Shown here: positions 34,132-44,867 of the stretch, piece by piece
Layout: each line of letters begins with the position of its first letter
Position numbering within the stretch: the first letter of the stretch is position 1
Assembly: GCA_024704765.1 (NCBI GenBank)
Contig: JAKMXF010000210.1
Location: 248,001 to 312,000, forward strand
Length of the DNA: 64,000 bases
Direction: 5' to 3'
Source of the DNA: Oopsacas minuta
Taxonomy: Eukaryota > Porifera > Hexactinellida > Lyssacinosida > Leucopsacidae
Program-made: the position numbers and the translations under genes
The notes under the pieces: model-generated
Database searches by the model: none
Told to the model about the DNA's origin: nothing
The model's input: the letters and a program-made list of their open reading frames with translations, nothing else

Positions 34132-36282
34132 CTATTTACGTCTATGACTGTTTGAACTCGAATAATGATGATACCTTTTGTCGTGATGTGAAGAGGAATG
34201 TCGTGAGGAATAATTGCGATCTTTGTCACGTTCTTTCCGTTTGAATCTATTCTGATCTTTATGGTTAGATTTATCTTCATCACTCTCATCTTGGGGAACA
34301 GCTGGAGCAAACATTTCAGGGAGATCAGTTCCAAAAACTTTCTCTAAACTGAATTTAGGAAGTTTGTCTCCTTCTATTTCCTCTGCTTCTACAAATTTGG
34401 ATTTTCTTTTTCTCTTCTTCTCTTCGATATTTCTTTTCCTTTCAATTTCCTTAGAAGCCATCTGAGCTAGTGCTTGTAGTGAGTTCAGAGATTCATTATG
34501 ATTGTGAGATCTGTCCTCTACTGCAATTTTTGGTGTTCCCTCTTCCACTGGTTTAGTCTCCAGGTCCTCTGTCTCTTCTCCTTCAGACTCACAGGAAGAT
34601 TCACCCCCGAATACACTCGTGAATAGATCGATAGGTGGTCTCTGGTCGCTACTGGGGAGATGGTCAGAACTAGTAGGACACCAGGGTACAGCCTCTTCTG
34701 TATCAGCTAATGATTCCTTGGTTTCAGCTGATTCAGATGCTCCACCCATTGAAAGCATGAGACTACTGAAAGTGAGTTTCTCAGGTCTGAAGGGCACCCC
34801 CACTAGACCTGAAGAAGGATATGGATCTGGTATGTCAAATCGCTTACATAGAATTCTATGAGGATGCCATTCTAACTTCTCTTTATTCTTCTGAGGTGTT
34901 TTAACTTCTTGTTTGAGAGTGTTCAGTCCAGGAACTGTAGTAGTTTGAACTTCTGTAACAGAGTCAGGTATTTGTGCAGGTACAAATCTACTGCTTAGAG
35001 ATTGGATGAGAGGATTGAATTTTAGTTTTGAAGAATCATATTGCAACTTAGGCTGAGTACTCTGTCCGCTTAACAGTTTACCTCTAGCAGCAGCACTCTG
35101 CTCTGTGTAAGGCTGTATCTTTGTATTTTTAGCTGTATTAGATAGACTAGCTGTAGGAGTATAGTTGGGAGGTATTTTCACTTTACATGGTGGGATTATA
35201 CAGTATAGATTTCCGATCTGTTCAAAACTAGCTAGACGTAGCCCTTCACCTCCTCCAGACCATCCGAATGTATTATCCTCATCATCACTGGTAGCTTCTT
35301 GTCTATACCATTCTGTTATATTAGAGCTAGTATCTAACTCATCTACGTCATAAGGGTTATTAAGTGTACCTCCGAATAGAGAGGTTATTCTCTCATTCTC
35401 TGTATTCGAGGGAAATGGTGTGTTTAATTGGTATTTATTAATAGTGCTGCTGGGAGCCCGCATTCCTGTGTAGCCAAGTCCCATTTTATCTTCTTTTATA
35501 GATATAGCCGATCCTTTAAAATCCTGTGGTGTAGCGAAATACTCTCTTGGAGTAGTTATCGGGTCTTTAACTATTTCTTCCTCTATGATTTCTCCTTCAC
35601 TCTCGCTCCCACTATTCGCTACAATAATTTGTTTGTCTTTATCAATACCAGTTGTGTCATCTATGGTTACTTCTGGGAGGCTCTTGCGGATAACAGGACC
35701 TACCCCTTGTCCTTCACTCCATCCCATTGTACGCATTAGGTCAAATCCAATACTTGAGGTATTACTGAATGATAATAATGAAGTTTTCTCCAGAAGAGAT
35801 GTAGTGAGATCATCTCTGACGGCGCTAAACAGTTATAACAATAAAAAATGATATCTAGAAATATTACAGATATTCATTACCTTGTCCTCTTGTTGTTATT
35901 AAGACTATAGCTCTCTGTAGGTGTAAAATTCTTTGGAGCTATACCTTGATCTGAGAAGTCTTCATCATCCATATAATCTTCTGGTTGTTGTCTGACATTA
36001 TCAGATCTCTGCTCTCTTGTAGAGAAATACTGTGAGGGAGTCCAGCCTTCCTTAGTGGAAACTGTGTTGTAATAACCAGAGGAAAATCCACCAGTAAATG
36101 CACCATGAAATCTAATTGGAAATTGGTAATATACATTTTCTAAAATTCTATAAATACGGTGCATGCCTGATGAGTTTGCCTGTTTTTGGATCAATAGCTT
36201 TATCTTTCAATCCAGCAGCCTTTCTCCCTCGTGTTACAAGAGAATCCTCTCCTGTTTCTAACGGGACTCCATAGTAGCTCAT
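34132..36282 (-). CDS. GPATCH1: G-patch domain protein 1 (spliceosome factor), 3 exons
   Basis: Nuclear RNA-processing protein found in catalytic-stage spliceosomes; G-patch proteins activate DEAH helicases. Exons 36158-36282, 35881-36111 and 34132-35824 join in frame to 682 aa (human 931). The N-terminus has the GPATCH1-specific FHGAFTGGFSSGYYNTV, KEGWTPSQYFSTR and GIAPKNF. The G-patch core RTMGWSEGQGVGP follows. The second signature, EWHPHRILCKRFDIPDPYP, is nearly identical to human GPATCH1. The middle carries DLFTSVF (human DLFKAIFASS region). The C-terminus is a Lys/Arg/Ser/His-rich tail (RHSSSHHDKRYHHYSSSNS) typical of splicing factors. The shorter length reflects reduced linkers. The first intron is only 46 bp. 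Confidence 0.95.
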
Positions 36283-36525
36283 CACAACAGTTATACCACA
36301 ATCTGGCTACATAGCTATACACAAAATTGATTGGTCAATAGTGTTCAGACTTGTACGTAATAATTACGTGTATGTAAATGGTGAAATGGCAACACATAAT
36401 ATTAATATATAGATTTTATTGGGTACACAGCATAAAGATATAAAAATTGTGTGAGTAAATATAAAATATTAAAAAGTAACCTAAATGTATTAAAAAGGTT
36501 TATAAACAAAGAAAATCTAAATTGA

Positions 36526-39198
36526 TTACTCAAGAGGTTTAGGTACTATCTTCTTGTAGGTTGGATTATCCACCTCAGTGAAAGGAGGTACATAAAGTGG
36601 ACTGTTTGTAAATGGAAGATTTTTCCTTTTACTTGTGCTATCAAAAAATAATTTGAACTCTTTTCTCTCAACAAACCATACAAACAATCGTATTACGATT
36701 ATAATTACTACACCAGTAAATGCTACAATAAAGAAAGCAAGCACTAACCAAGGCCACCAAGTTGGAGAGTCACAAGTCCGCCTCCTCGCGATTATATCAA
36801 TATTATCCTCATTTCCCGTGAATTTATAAGGGATGACATAATCCCAAATACAGTCACTCTGATCAAACAAGTTACACATTCTGTATGCAGGGTCTCTCTG
36901 TAGTAGCCTGAGTTGTGTATCATTTGTAGTTGATAACTGAATAGATTCACCGGGCATCCCACTGCAGCATGATTTGCTCCCGGTTGAAAGAAGGCAAGAA
37001 AGACAGGGACGTAGTAAAGCACATGATTTTGTGCATACATTGCATATCTATAATACCAAATTCTAAATTATATACATTTTGCGAAAGGAAATAAAATTGA
37101 TAACTAACCTCACAATATTGTCCCTCGTAATCAGGATCTTCTAAATTATCCCCGACATCACATTGACATTGTCCACACTGACAAGAACCAAAACCATTAC
37201 AAATACCTATGAGAAAGTTTTCAGGATCAGTACAGCCCAACTGAGCTGTTGGATTCTCAAGTTTCAAACAAGAACATTGTCCCTGTGGACCATCCTCATA
37301 TCCAGGTGTGCAAACACACACACCACTACAGGAACAGGTACCCTTATCAACTCCTCCACATACCTCACCGTTGTAAACTGGACATAGCTTATCATCACAG
37401 TGACAATACTCTCCAAATGTTCCAGCATTACACTCACAAGCTCCACATTTACAGATGCCTTTATTAGAACAAGCCTACAAATATAGCATATATATATATA
37501 TAAATATGACGTCATATAATAATTATATAGTATAAGTTACTAACTATATTAGATCCAGGCTCTATACACGTACGAGAAGCGTTGACTTGACATTCACAAT
37601 TTGGCCCTGAATAACTATCAGCACACTCACAGATACCACAAACTAGATCCCCGCTAGAACTGCATTGTAATGAATCCTCCTCAGAGACACTGGAACATGG
37701 ACATTCACAAAATGAATATAGGGTCACATTAACAACTCCAAACCCTTGAAACCTGACATCTAGGTTGTGAGGATGAGCATGTCCCATAGAGCATGCTTGA
37801 TCTGGATTCAACCAAACTTCTAGCTCGTAGGTAGCACTAGAATTTCTGGGTACCTCAATACAACTCTTACTCTCTTCTATGTGTGTACCTCCGCCACAAT
37901 CCACCACTGACAGTCTAACAAATAAATACAATCAATTACGTCATTATGCATATGTATTAAAAGCGCTTACTCATATTGTATGACATCATTTTCAGGCAAT
38001 ATGAAGGGACGAGCACTGGTACTAGCTCGCACATAGATATTCTCTACAGTAGTTCTGAGCTCATTATGGTCTCCTGTGAGGATAACAATAGTATTCTCTA
38101 TACCGATTATCTTAAACAACTCTTCGTATAGGTCTCTATAGTCTCCGTCAGTTATTATTACAGGTAGAACATTCTCTGTCAATATTATATTCAAGAACTG
38201 TAGAATAGAAGGGTAGTCTTGATCTCCACTGTTCACATATCTTCCCTTCTCCAAGCTACACATCAGGTTGTTAGGCTTAACTATGCCTGCTAGTCTACCG
38301 TCTAGAGCGTAGTGAAACTCTGAGTCAGTCATCAATACAACCATGCGATAAGATTTGAAAACTTCTCTCCATCCTATAATTATAATGATATCAATCCTAG
38401 AAAATTTAATATATATTTGATACTTACCGATTTCTTCTGTACAGACCAGGGATTGTAGAATACCCTCTAGCACATTCTCAGGCTGATCATCATTCGTACC
38501 AGTCATGATACTACTAACTGAAGAATTGACCAGAGTCTCATTTGAAGTGAGAGAGAGAACATTCTGAAAGGCCTGGGATACTCCTGGGAAAGGTAACTCT
38601 CCATTCTGATTGAAGTGGAATGGAATAGTCTCTTTTTCTACGAAAGTACCAAAGCCCACTCTTGAAGTTCTACTTAAGCTTCGCATGTATCTCAACAGAT
38701 CGACTGTCATAGACTCTACAATTTTGAGGTAGGGTCTCATTGATGCAGTGTTATCGAATAACATGTAGAGATCTACTGGATATAATTCGGGTTGAGGAGG
38801 AGAAACTCTGATTTCAAAAGTCTTACGAACCTTTGGCCTCAAGGTAGCGACTACCTATCCAATAGAAACCGTATAAATAAGTAACATTATATTGTAAAGA
38901 TAATACGTACTCTAGTTGGAGATACTCCTAGTGAACTTCCGCTAATTGATAGAGATTGATCACCTGCTGTAATATCAACTTCAGGACATCCTCTCTGCTG
39001 TAGAATAGTAGGCGTATCACAGGCAGGATAGTACAGCTCTGCATATGTTCTGTTACCACACCATTCACAAGGGAAAATAGGAGAAGAGATACACTCATCA
39101 CAAGTGAGGAGAGAGTTGCAATGATCTTGAGCTGAATTTTGAGATAATACAAAGGGCACCAGGGATAGGATAAGGAATATGAAGTGATTGGGCAGCAT
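36526..39198 (-). CDS. ITGB: Integrin beta subunit, 6 exons
   Basis: Type I adhesion receptor subunit. Exons 38911-39198, 38428-38854, 37971-38373, 37545-37914, 37109-37474 and 36526-37047 close in frame at 791 aa, a typical beta-subunit size. Order: signal peptide (1-19); PSI domain (CNSLLTCDECISSPIFPCEWC); beta-I domain with DNTAS in place of the MIDAS DxSxS; IGW and ALDGRLAGIVKPN, which are beta-specific; hybrid domain; Cys-rich I-EGF modules (CSNKGICKCGACECN); transmembrane helix (WWPWLVLAFFIVAFTGVVII). The tail has the ERKEF element and the NxxY motifs NSPLY and NPTY that bind talin and kindlin in other animals. The SyMBS residues N-D-P-E are present (NDDQPE). The ADMIDAS Asp-Asp pair is replaced by Pro-Tyr. 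No alpha subunit is in this window. Confidence 0.95.
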
Positions 39199-39346
39199 TC
39201 TGTAATGTAAATCAATAAGTTATATTCCTAATGCACTCTTAGCGAAAGATTAATGTAAAAAGCTCCCAGAAAATGTTGATAAACAATATATTATTTTACG
39301 TAAGTGATTAAAATATTAAATATAAGGCATACAAGTGATTAGATGT

Positions 39347-39838
39347 TCAGTCCATTCTTCTCTCAATTGTGAGGCCCTGTTTATCGTCAATAATAGTTTC
39401 ACAGCGAATTCTATCAATTTCATTTAAACAGCCACCCCCAAGCATTCGAGAAAACGCTCTTATCTTTTTAGCCTCATTTATCGGTTCTTCTAGAAGAGCA
39501 CTAAGCTTCAGAGCTCTTAGCGAAGTAGGCTGAGCAAGGAATATCCTGTTCATTTCACGATTTCTACAATCTTCATATTTTAATTTGAGATTCTTAACTC
39601 TTGCTCTTGCTTCTGCAGATTTCAACTCTCCAGTCAATTGATCTCTCAGTTTAAATACAGCTAATTCATTTTCAGTTGGGAGTTGATCTCTACTCGATTG
39701 GAGTTTAGTCTGTACCCTAACTTTAGCAATGTTTTGAGCTTCTTCCACTTCTTTATTGGGTTTCTGGTAAGCTAGATACCTGCTTCTCTGTACTAGACAC
39801 ATTTTACGGATGTCCTCAGCATTTTTCTCTTGATTCAT
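39347..39838 (-). CDS. Orphan 163-aa helical protein
   Basis: Complete frame from ATG 39838 to a stop at 39347. I do not recognise the family. It is rich in Lys, Arg, Glu and Gln with heptad-like spacing (ELKSAEARARVKNLKLKYED), suggesting long helices or a coiled coil over residues ~45-125, then a short tail (FSRMLGGGCLNEIDRIRCE). No signal peptide, membrane span or zinc-finger pattern. The size and helix content would fit a small ciliary or cytoskeletal accessory protein, but this is only an impression. It lies between integrin beta and CLCN7 on the same strand, with 148 and 226 bp spacers. Confidence 0.7.
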   Translation of the reverse strand: MNQEKNAEDIRKMCLVQRSRYLAYQKPNKEVEEAQNIAKVRVQTKLQSSRDQLPTENELAVFKLRDQLTGELKSAEARARVKNLKLKYEDCRNREMNRIFLAQPTSLRALKLSALLEEPINEAKKIRAFSRMLGGGCLNEIDRIRCETIIDDKQGLTIERRMD

Positions 39839-40064
39839 TATTTATTTTAACTAATTTCAAAATTATCTAAAGATATTATAACCGAGAACATTGCAAACTA
39901 TACAAATCCATCGAAGTAATACTAAATTTGTAATTCATTTTATTGTATAACTTTGTAGAGGATCAAGTGATCAGACATCATTCAAATAATAATTCAAAAC
40001 AAATACAAACTCAATGAGAAGATGTAATTATTGAATAAGACTATGTATTTTAAGAATGAAGTTT

Positions 40065-42614
40065 TTAACGTATGTCAAGATGCTCCAGCTTTGGCTTACC
40101 ACATCTCTTAGTCTCTCTGAATCGTCCTAAATCCTTCCTAGTGACAATACCAACAACTTCATTATTCTCATTCACTATAACAATATGCCTGAGACCTAAT
40201 GCTCTGAACAAACAGAATATTCTTGGATAACTAGCATTGATAGTTACTGTGTATGTCCCTCTATTCATGTAAGGATGGAGATCTATAAAATGAGAATCCT
40301 CTTCAACAGTTGTATGTATTGAATCGATACTAGGGAAACGAGGATATTCAGTTTTGAAATAGTATAGAGGAAGGTACGGAGGTCGATAAGGTGCACGAAG
40401 GTCTTTGAAAAATACTTTGTGTTTGAGAAGTATTATCAGCTGACTGCGATTAATGAACCCTCTGTATTGCCCATATGTAAAGTGATCATCATGTGTATTG
40501 TTGTTACCTTGTCCTTCAACAACAGGGAAGCCGTTATGATTCGTGTGACTTAGAACTGCGATTATCTTGCCAACCTGTTCGACAGGTTGGAATGTGCACA
40601 CTGGTGAAGCCATTACATCCTTTGCTTGCAAATTGGTTGCTGTCTCTGGATGCTCCCATGACAATAACGGAATGCTCTTCAATTTAATGCTAGCTTCATA
40701 TATGCCTTCCTGGAACAAACTCCCTATCCACTTAGCTATCATTACAGTCACCATAATGAGCAATCCGTAACTAGTGTTGCCAGTCGTTTCTATGAGAATT
40801 ACAGTTAAACTTAACGTCATATGAGATACCCCTCCTAGAAAAGCAGCTGATCCAATGACAGCGTATTTTCCTGGTACCACCCATTCGCTATTAGGGAAGA
40901 GAGCGTGTAAACCTTCTCCGAAGGATCTGCCCATCGTAGCACCAGTTAGTAGAGCAGGGACGAATAACCCAGCTGGAACGCACAGTCCGAACACCCAGCA
41001 GGTTAGCATGAAGTACACTACGAAGAAGAATACAAGATGTAGACATGAATAAGCTAGTTTAGGATTATGGAATAGCTTCTTTATGGACTCCTCTGGTGTA
41101 GTGAATATTAGTGTAGCTAATGCATTGTACTCTCCGTCTGCACAGAACAGCTGTACTGGGTGATGTTCTGCGTACTTTGACTCTTCATAAGTTCGCAAAG
41201 AATGACAGTCACTGAAGAAATAAACAGCTGAGAATGAAATTGTTGTTGATATAAGAGAGACCACTACTGCCTCTATGATACGACATGCTCTAATACGATT
41301 CAGGTATTTTCTTCTGAAGAGGGTAAGTCTGAAACTGAGTGAGTTGAAAAGCGCACCTAACAGTCCTCCCATGATTCCTAGGATAATTACAGTGAATATA
41401 TCCCATGTGTCAATATGACAGTTCTCATAGGGAAACTGTCCAAAGTTGACAAGACCTTGGTAGGTTATGGCGCCCAGATGATCGTTAACAGCTGATAAGA
41501 TTACAGTGACAACAAACGCAGAACTCATTGAAGCGAAGAATATTCTCCAAGTCAGTGCCTGGTTCCAGAAGCTTGCCCCTTCCTCAAGACTGAAGAGAAC
41601 TCCTCCAATTGGCGCGCCAAATGCCGCAGAAACTCCTGCAGCAGCACCTGCACTCACGAAATCTCGTTTCTCTTTATCATTCCTAAAATTCTCAAATACC
41701 TTAGCTATTTTCGGAAAACATTTGAGTATATCAAATCGTACACTATTAGCTCTACCCTGTGATATCCCTGCTGCTATTATAGACCCTATATGAATCATAG
41801 GTCCCTCTCTCCCACCTGCTAGACCCCCTACAACAACACAAATCACTCCGATTGACTTCACAATGAGAGTTTTCAACCTAACTACTTCCGGTATCTTGAC
41901 TCCATTCAGATAACATTTAATCTCAGGTACTCCTGAGCCACAAGCAGCTGGGCCAGCGTATACAGCAAGAGTAGCAGCGAACAAAATCAAAGAACAGTCT
42001 ATAGTTATCCACATGAGAAACGCCCAACAAGTACATCCATAGTCTAGACACCGAGTTATGGTATTTTTGATTAGTTCATACTTTCCCTCTGCCATATGCG
42101 TCATAGCTAAGTCTAATCCGACAGCAAACAGACCTACAGTACAACCAATGGATAGCATTAGCAGCCAGCGTACCAGACTAACGTACAGATGTTGTAAGGA
42201 ACCGTGCGTTCTCTCTCTTTCATAGTAGAGCTCATTTTCCATTACATCATAATCAAGACTCTCATATTTGGAGGAAAGAAAATCACTGCCATTGACTGCT
42301 TCCATCATCCTCGGATTCTCCTCAACCATCGTGAAACTACTCTCTCTGCTCTCGCTGAATTCCTCAGACACGGTTGAGTAATAATCTCTAGGATTCATGT
42401 AAGATTTAAAATCATTGACAGCACGATATGACATCTGACCGAGATAATTGAGTGTACCTGAAAAGTCAGTGCCTTGTTGGTTCATTTTAGTACTGATGTG
42501 CTTGCGCTCACGGTAATTGTGTACATTTGTATTTGTATTAATGTGAGTTAAATTGTTGCCGCAGAGCAGAGGTCTGCTATCATCATCACAATCATCATCC
42601 AGAAAATCTACCAT
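40065..42614 (-). CDS. CLCN7: ClC-7-type lysosomal chloride/proton exchanger, single exon
   Basis: 849 aa. ClC-7 exchanges 2 Cl- for 1 H+ across lysosomal membranes. An acidic dileucine signal DSRPLL lies at residues 12-17. The membrane domain has the Cl- site GSGVPEIKCYLNGVKIPEVV, the gating glutamate in GGREGPMIH (near 268), and SLEEGASFWN, which holds the proton glutamate of exchangers. GLCVPAGLFVPALL and FLGGVSHMTLSLTVILIE line the pathway. Two CBS domains close the protein; the second holds FRALGLRHIVIV and GIVTRKDLGRFR, closer to ClC-7 (VTRKDLARYR) than to ClC-6. Its partner OSTM1 is not in this window. ClC-7 works beside V-ATPase, whose G subunit is 16 kb away; I draw no functional linkage from that. 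Confidence 0.95.
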   Translation of the reverse strand: MVDFLDDDCDDDSRPLLCGNNLTHINTNTNVHNYRERKHISTKMNQQGTDFSGTLNYLGQMSYRAVNDFKSYMNPRDYYSTVSEEFSESRESSFTMVEENPRMMEAVNGSDFLSSKYESLDYDVMENELYYERERTHGSLQHLYVSLVRWLLMLSIGCTVGLFAVGLDLAMTHMAEGKYELIKNTITRCLDYGCTCWAFLMWITIDCSLILFAATLAVYAGPAACGSGVPEIKCYLNGVKIPEVVRLKTLIVKSIGVICVVVGGLAGGREGPMIHIGSIIAAGISQGRANSVRFDILKCFPKIAKVFENFRNDKEKRDFVSAGAAAGVSAAFGAPIGGVLFSLEEGASFWNQALTWRIFFASMSSAFVVTVILSAVNDHLGAITYQGLVNFGQFPYENCHIDTWDIFTVIILGIMGGLLGALFNSLSFRLTLFRRKYLNRIRACRIIEAVVVSLISTTISFSAVYFFSDCHSLRTYEESKYAEHHPVQLFCADGEYNALATLIFTTPEESIKKLFHNPKLAYSCLHLVFFFVVYFMLTCWVFGLCVPAGLFVPALLTGATMGRSFGEGLHALFPNSEWVVPGKYAVIGSAAFLGGVSHMTLSLTVILIETTGNTSYGLLIMVTVMIAKWIGSLFQEGIYEASIKLKSIPLLSWEHPETATNLQAKDVMASPVCTFQPVEQVGKIIAVLSHTNHNGFPVVEGQGNNNTHDDHFTYGQYRGFINRSQLIILLKHKVFFKDLRAPYRPPYLPLYYFKTEYPRFPSIDSIHTTVEEDSHFIDLHPYMNRGTYTVTINASYPRIFCLFRALGLRHIVIVNENNEVVGIVTRKDLGRFRETKRCGKPKLEHLDIR

Positions 42615-43400
42615 TTGGTTTTGAGTCTAGAACTGAACAAGAATCCATATCGTATTTATATGACAACAAACAGCTAGCAGCCAACGAGGAACTCATTTCA
42701 TAATTGAATAGATCGCTTGGGTTACGGATGTAATCATTCATTCCGATATTAACTGTTACCACAAAAAGAGAAGAAGCAATCACAATGTGAGATTGTAAGG
42801 AAATTAAGTAATATATTATAACTCAAAAGAATCCTTTTTGTTCACAACAAAGGGAATCCAACACATGCTTAATTTCCATCTGCAGGGTATCAGTCATTCC
42901 TGATAGAAATAATTAAACTTGAAACAGACATCAGTGGATATTAAAATAAATTATCAAACAAATGCTGTCTGTCTTACAAAAGTTCATTATTATTGAGGCA
43001 CAAAGGTTGGAATTGTTCTGAAAATGTAGCAGTCAATAGAAGAATCAAGTAATATTGTTAACATAATGTACTGCCACTAGTTCTATTGTTGTGTGGGAGT
43101 TAGGCATGTCAAAAATAAGACACATGCTACAAAAACTAAGGACAATAAACAGTAAATTGGTTGAGTTGTACTACGCAGTTCACGATGTACTAACATATTA
43201 AACGGTTTGAATAAAAAGTTTGAACCAAATTGAATGAAATAGTCTGAACAATTTGGAATTGAATGTCGTCTTTAATAAGTTAAGTAGGAACTTCAATAAG
43301 AGTCCACACAACTGAATTAATTGGGATATTAGTGGACTGTATTTGAATATCCTCTAATGACGACAACAATAATAAATATTTGACTATAAATTGAATTGAA
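42615..43400. promoter_or_regulatory. Divergent spacer between CLCN7 (-) and the NHL gene (+)
   Basis: 786 bp between two divergent start codons, so it must hold both promoters. AT-rich. Near the NHL gene lies a 38-bp imperfect palindrome at 43301-43338 (AGTCCAC ... GTGGACT, followed by GTA), resembling the palindromic ends of the MITE-like elements elsewhere in the window. No other site is recognised. Confidence 0.5.
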
Positions 43401-44684
43401 TTGAAAAATAATGGCAAATTTGAGTCAATCAAATACACAGAAATGACAACAAGGAATCATTCAATTCAAGAGAGGATCAAGAAAGCTAAGAGAGAAGTAT
43501 CTGTACAGTTTGAAGAGTTAATCGTTACACTCCAGAAGAGAAGAGATGAACTACTCGATCGATTGGATGAATTAGAACGTGAACAGTTTGGAGTAGAAGA
43601 AAAGAAAAGAGAGATTATTTCACAGCTACAGTCAATGCAACAGTATACTAACCAGCAGATGAGAGCAAGGGAAGTATCGTCTCTCAAACAAATGTTCCTA
43701 GAGAGTATTGATGCACAAATCAAAGAGATAAGAGACCAAGAAATAGTACCACAATTCACAGATATACAATTCTGTCTAGATGAGTCAATTCAGCTACAGC
43801 TCTCTAATATAGGAAGCATAGTATTAGAAGGACATACCATACAGCCTAGACAGATTCTACCAGCAAAAGAGGCAATCAGTGATAAGTTCTTGCCACTATC
43901 AATTGACACAGATGAAGAAGGAAATATATTCATTCTATCTTTGCAATACAAGAAAGAAATAGTATCATTGCGTCCTGATGGTACTGTTATCAATACACTC
44001 CCGATGAAGTGTTCAGGGAAAATGCAATTAGGAGGTATTGCAGTATCAAATAAGTATGTATTTGTAACTCTATCAAGTGAACATACTCTACATGTTTATG
44101 AGAAGAATAGATCATTTTTGAAATGTTTGGGGAAGAGAGGAGATGATAAAGGAGAATTTCAATACCCATTCGGAGTAGCAGCAAGAGATGATATACTGCT
44201 GGTCTGTGAGAGAGACAATAATCGAGTACAGGTCTTTAAAAGTTTAGTATTTTCTCATTTTATCGGTTATGAGAACAAAACTCCAGGTCAGTTGAGAAAA
44301 CCGATTAACATTAGTATAAATAAGAAATTTGATGCTGTAGTGCTGCACCGTGGGCACCCTTGTATAAATGTATACTCTCTGTTTGGTCAGCTGTTGTACC
44401 AGCTGGGGTGTCAGATTCCGCGGAGTGAGTTGGATGGATTAGGATGGGATGTTTGTATCACGGAAGAAGACGATATATTCATAACAGACTTCCAATCACA
44501 CAATCTACTAATTTTTCAAGGAGACAGGACAACTTGTGTAAAGTATGGAAGTAAAGGGAGAGATGTTGGTCAATTCATGCGGCCAGAGGGTATAACTATA
44601 AACGGAGAACTGCTTTTGGTATGTGATCAAGATAATAACAGAATTCAATGTTTCCCTGTTAAAGAGCTAATGACAAACTACTGA
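43401..44684 (+). CDS. Coiled-coil / NHL-repeat protein (TRIM-NHL-like without RING), single exon
   Basis: 427 aa. Residues ~20-110 form a coiled coil (KRRDELLDRLDELEREQFG). Residues ~165-425 carry NHL beta-propeller blades (GEFQYPFGVAARDDILLVCE, RDNNRVQVF, GQFMRPEGITINGELLLVCD, QDNNRIQCF). The pattern is the C-terminal half of TRIM-NHL E3 ligases such as TRIM2/3/71, but no RING or B-box cysteines precede the coiled coil, so ligase activity is not expected. NHL propellers bind RNA or protein. A second in-frame Met at codon 15 (MTTRNHS) could be the true start. Head-to-head with CLCN7; its 3' end converges on IFT81 with 183 bp between stops. Confidence 0.85.
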   Translation: MKNNGKFESIKYTEMTTRNHSIQERIKKAKREVSVQFEELIVTLQKRRDELLDRLDELEREQFGVEEKKREIISQLQSMQQYTNQQMRAREVSSLKQMFLESIDAQIKEIRDQEIVPQFTDIQFCLDESIQLQLSNIGSIVLEGHTIQPRQILPAKEAISDKFLPLSIDTDEEGNIFILSLQYKKEIVSLRPDGTVINTLPMKCSGKMQLGGIAVSNKYVFVTLSSEHTLHVYEKNRSFLKCLGKRGDDKGEFQYPFGVAARDDILLVCERDNNRVQVFKSLVFSHFIGYENKTPGQLRKPINISINKKFDAVVLHRGHPCINVYSLFGQLLYQLGCQIPRSELDGLGWDVCITEEDDIFITDFQSHNLLIFQGDRTTCVKYGSKGRDVGQFMRPEGITINGELLLVCDQDNNRIQCFPVKELMTNY

Positions 44685-44867
44685 ACTTTCTCTTGCTATT
44701 CCTCGATTGAGTCAATTGCTACGTACAATCATTCTAATATGAATTATTAATGTGTGGATTATTTAGCATAAATATCTTATTATTTAAACTTACCAATCCA
44801 ATAATGATACAAATCAAATATGAAGTGATAATCAATATGATAAGTAGTCAGGTTGCCATAATATAAT

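Noticed and set aside
42595..42783. 62-codon frame overlapping the CLCN7 start
   Set aside because: It is a different frame, overlapping the conserved CLCN7 N-terminus; probably 5' UTR sequence.
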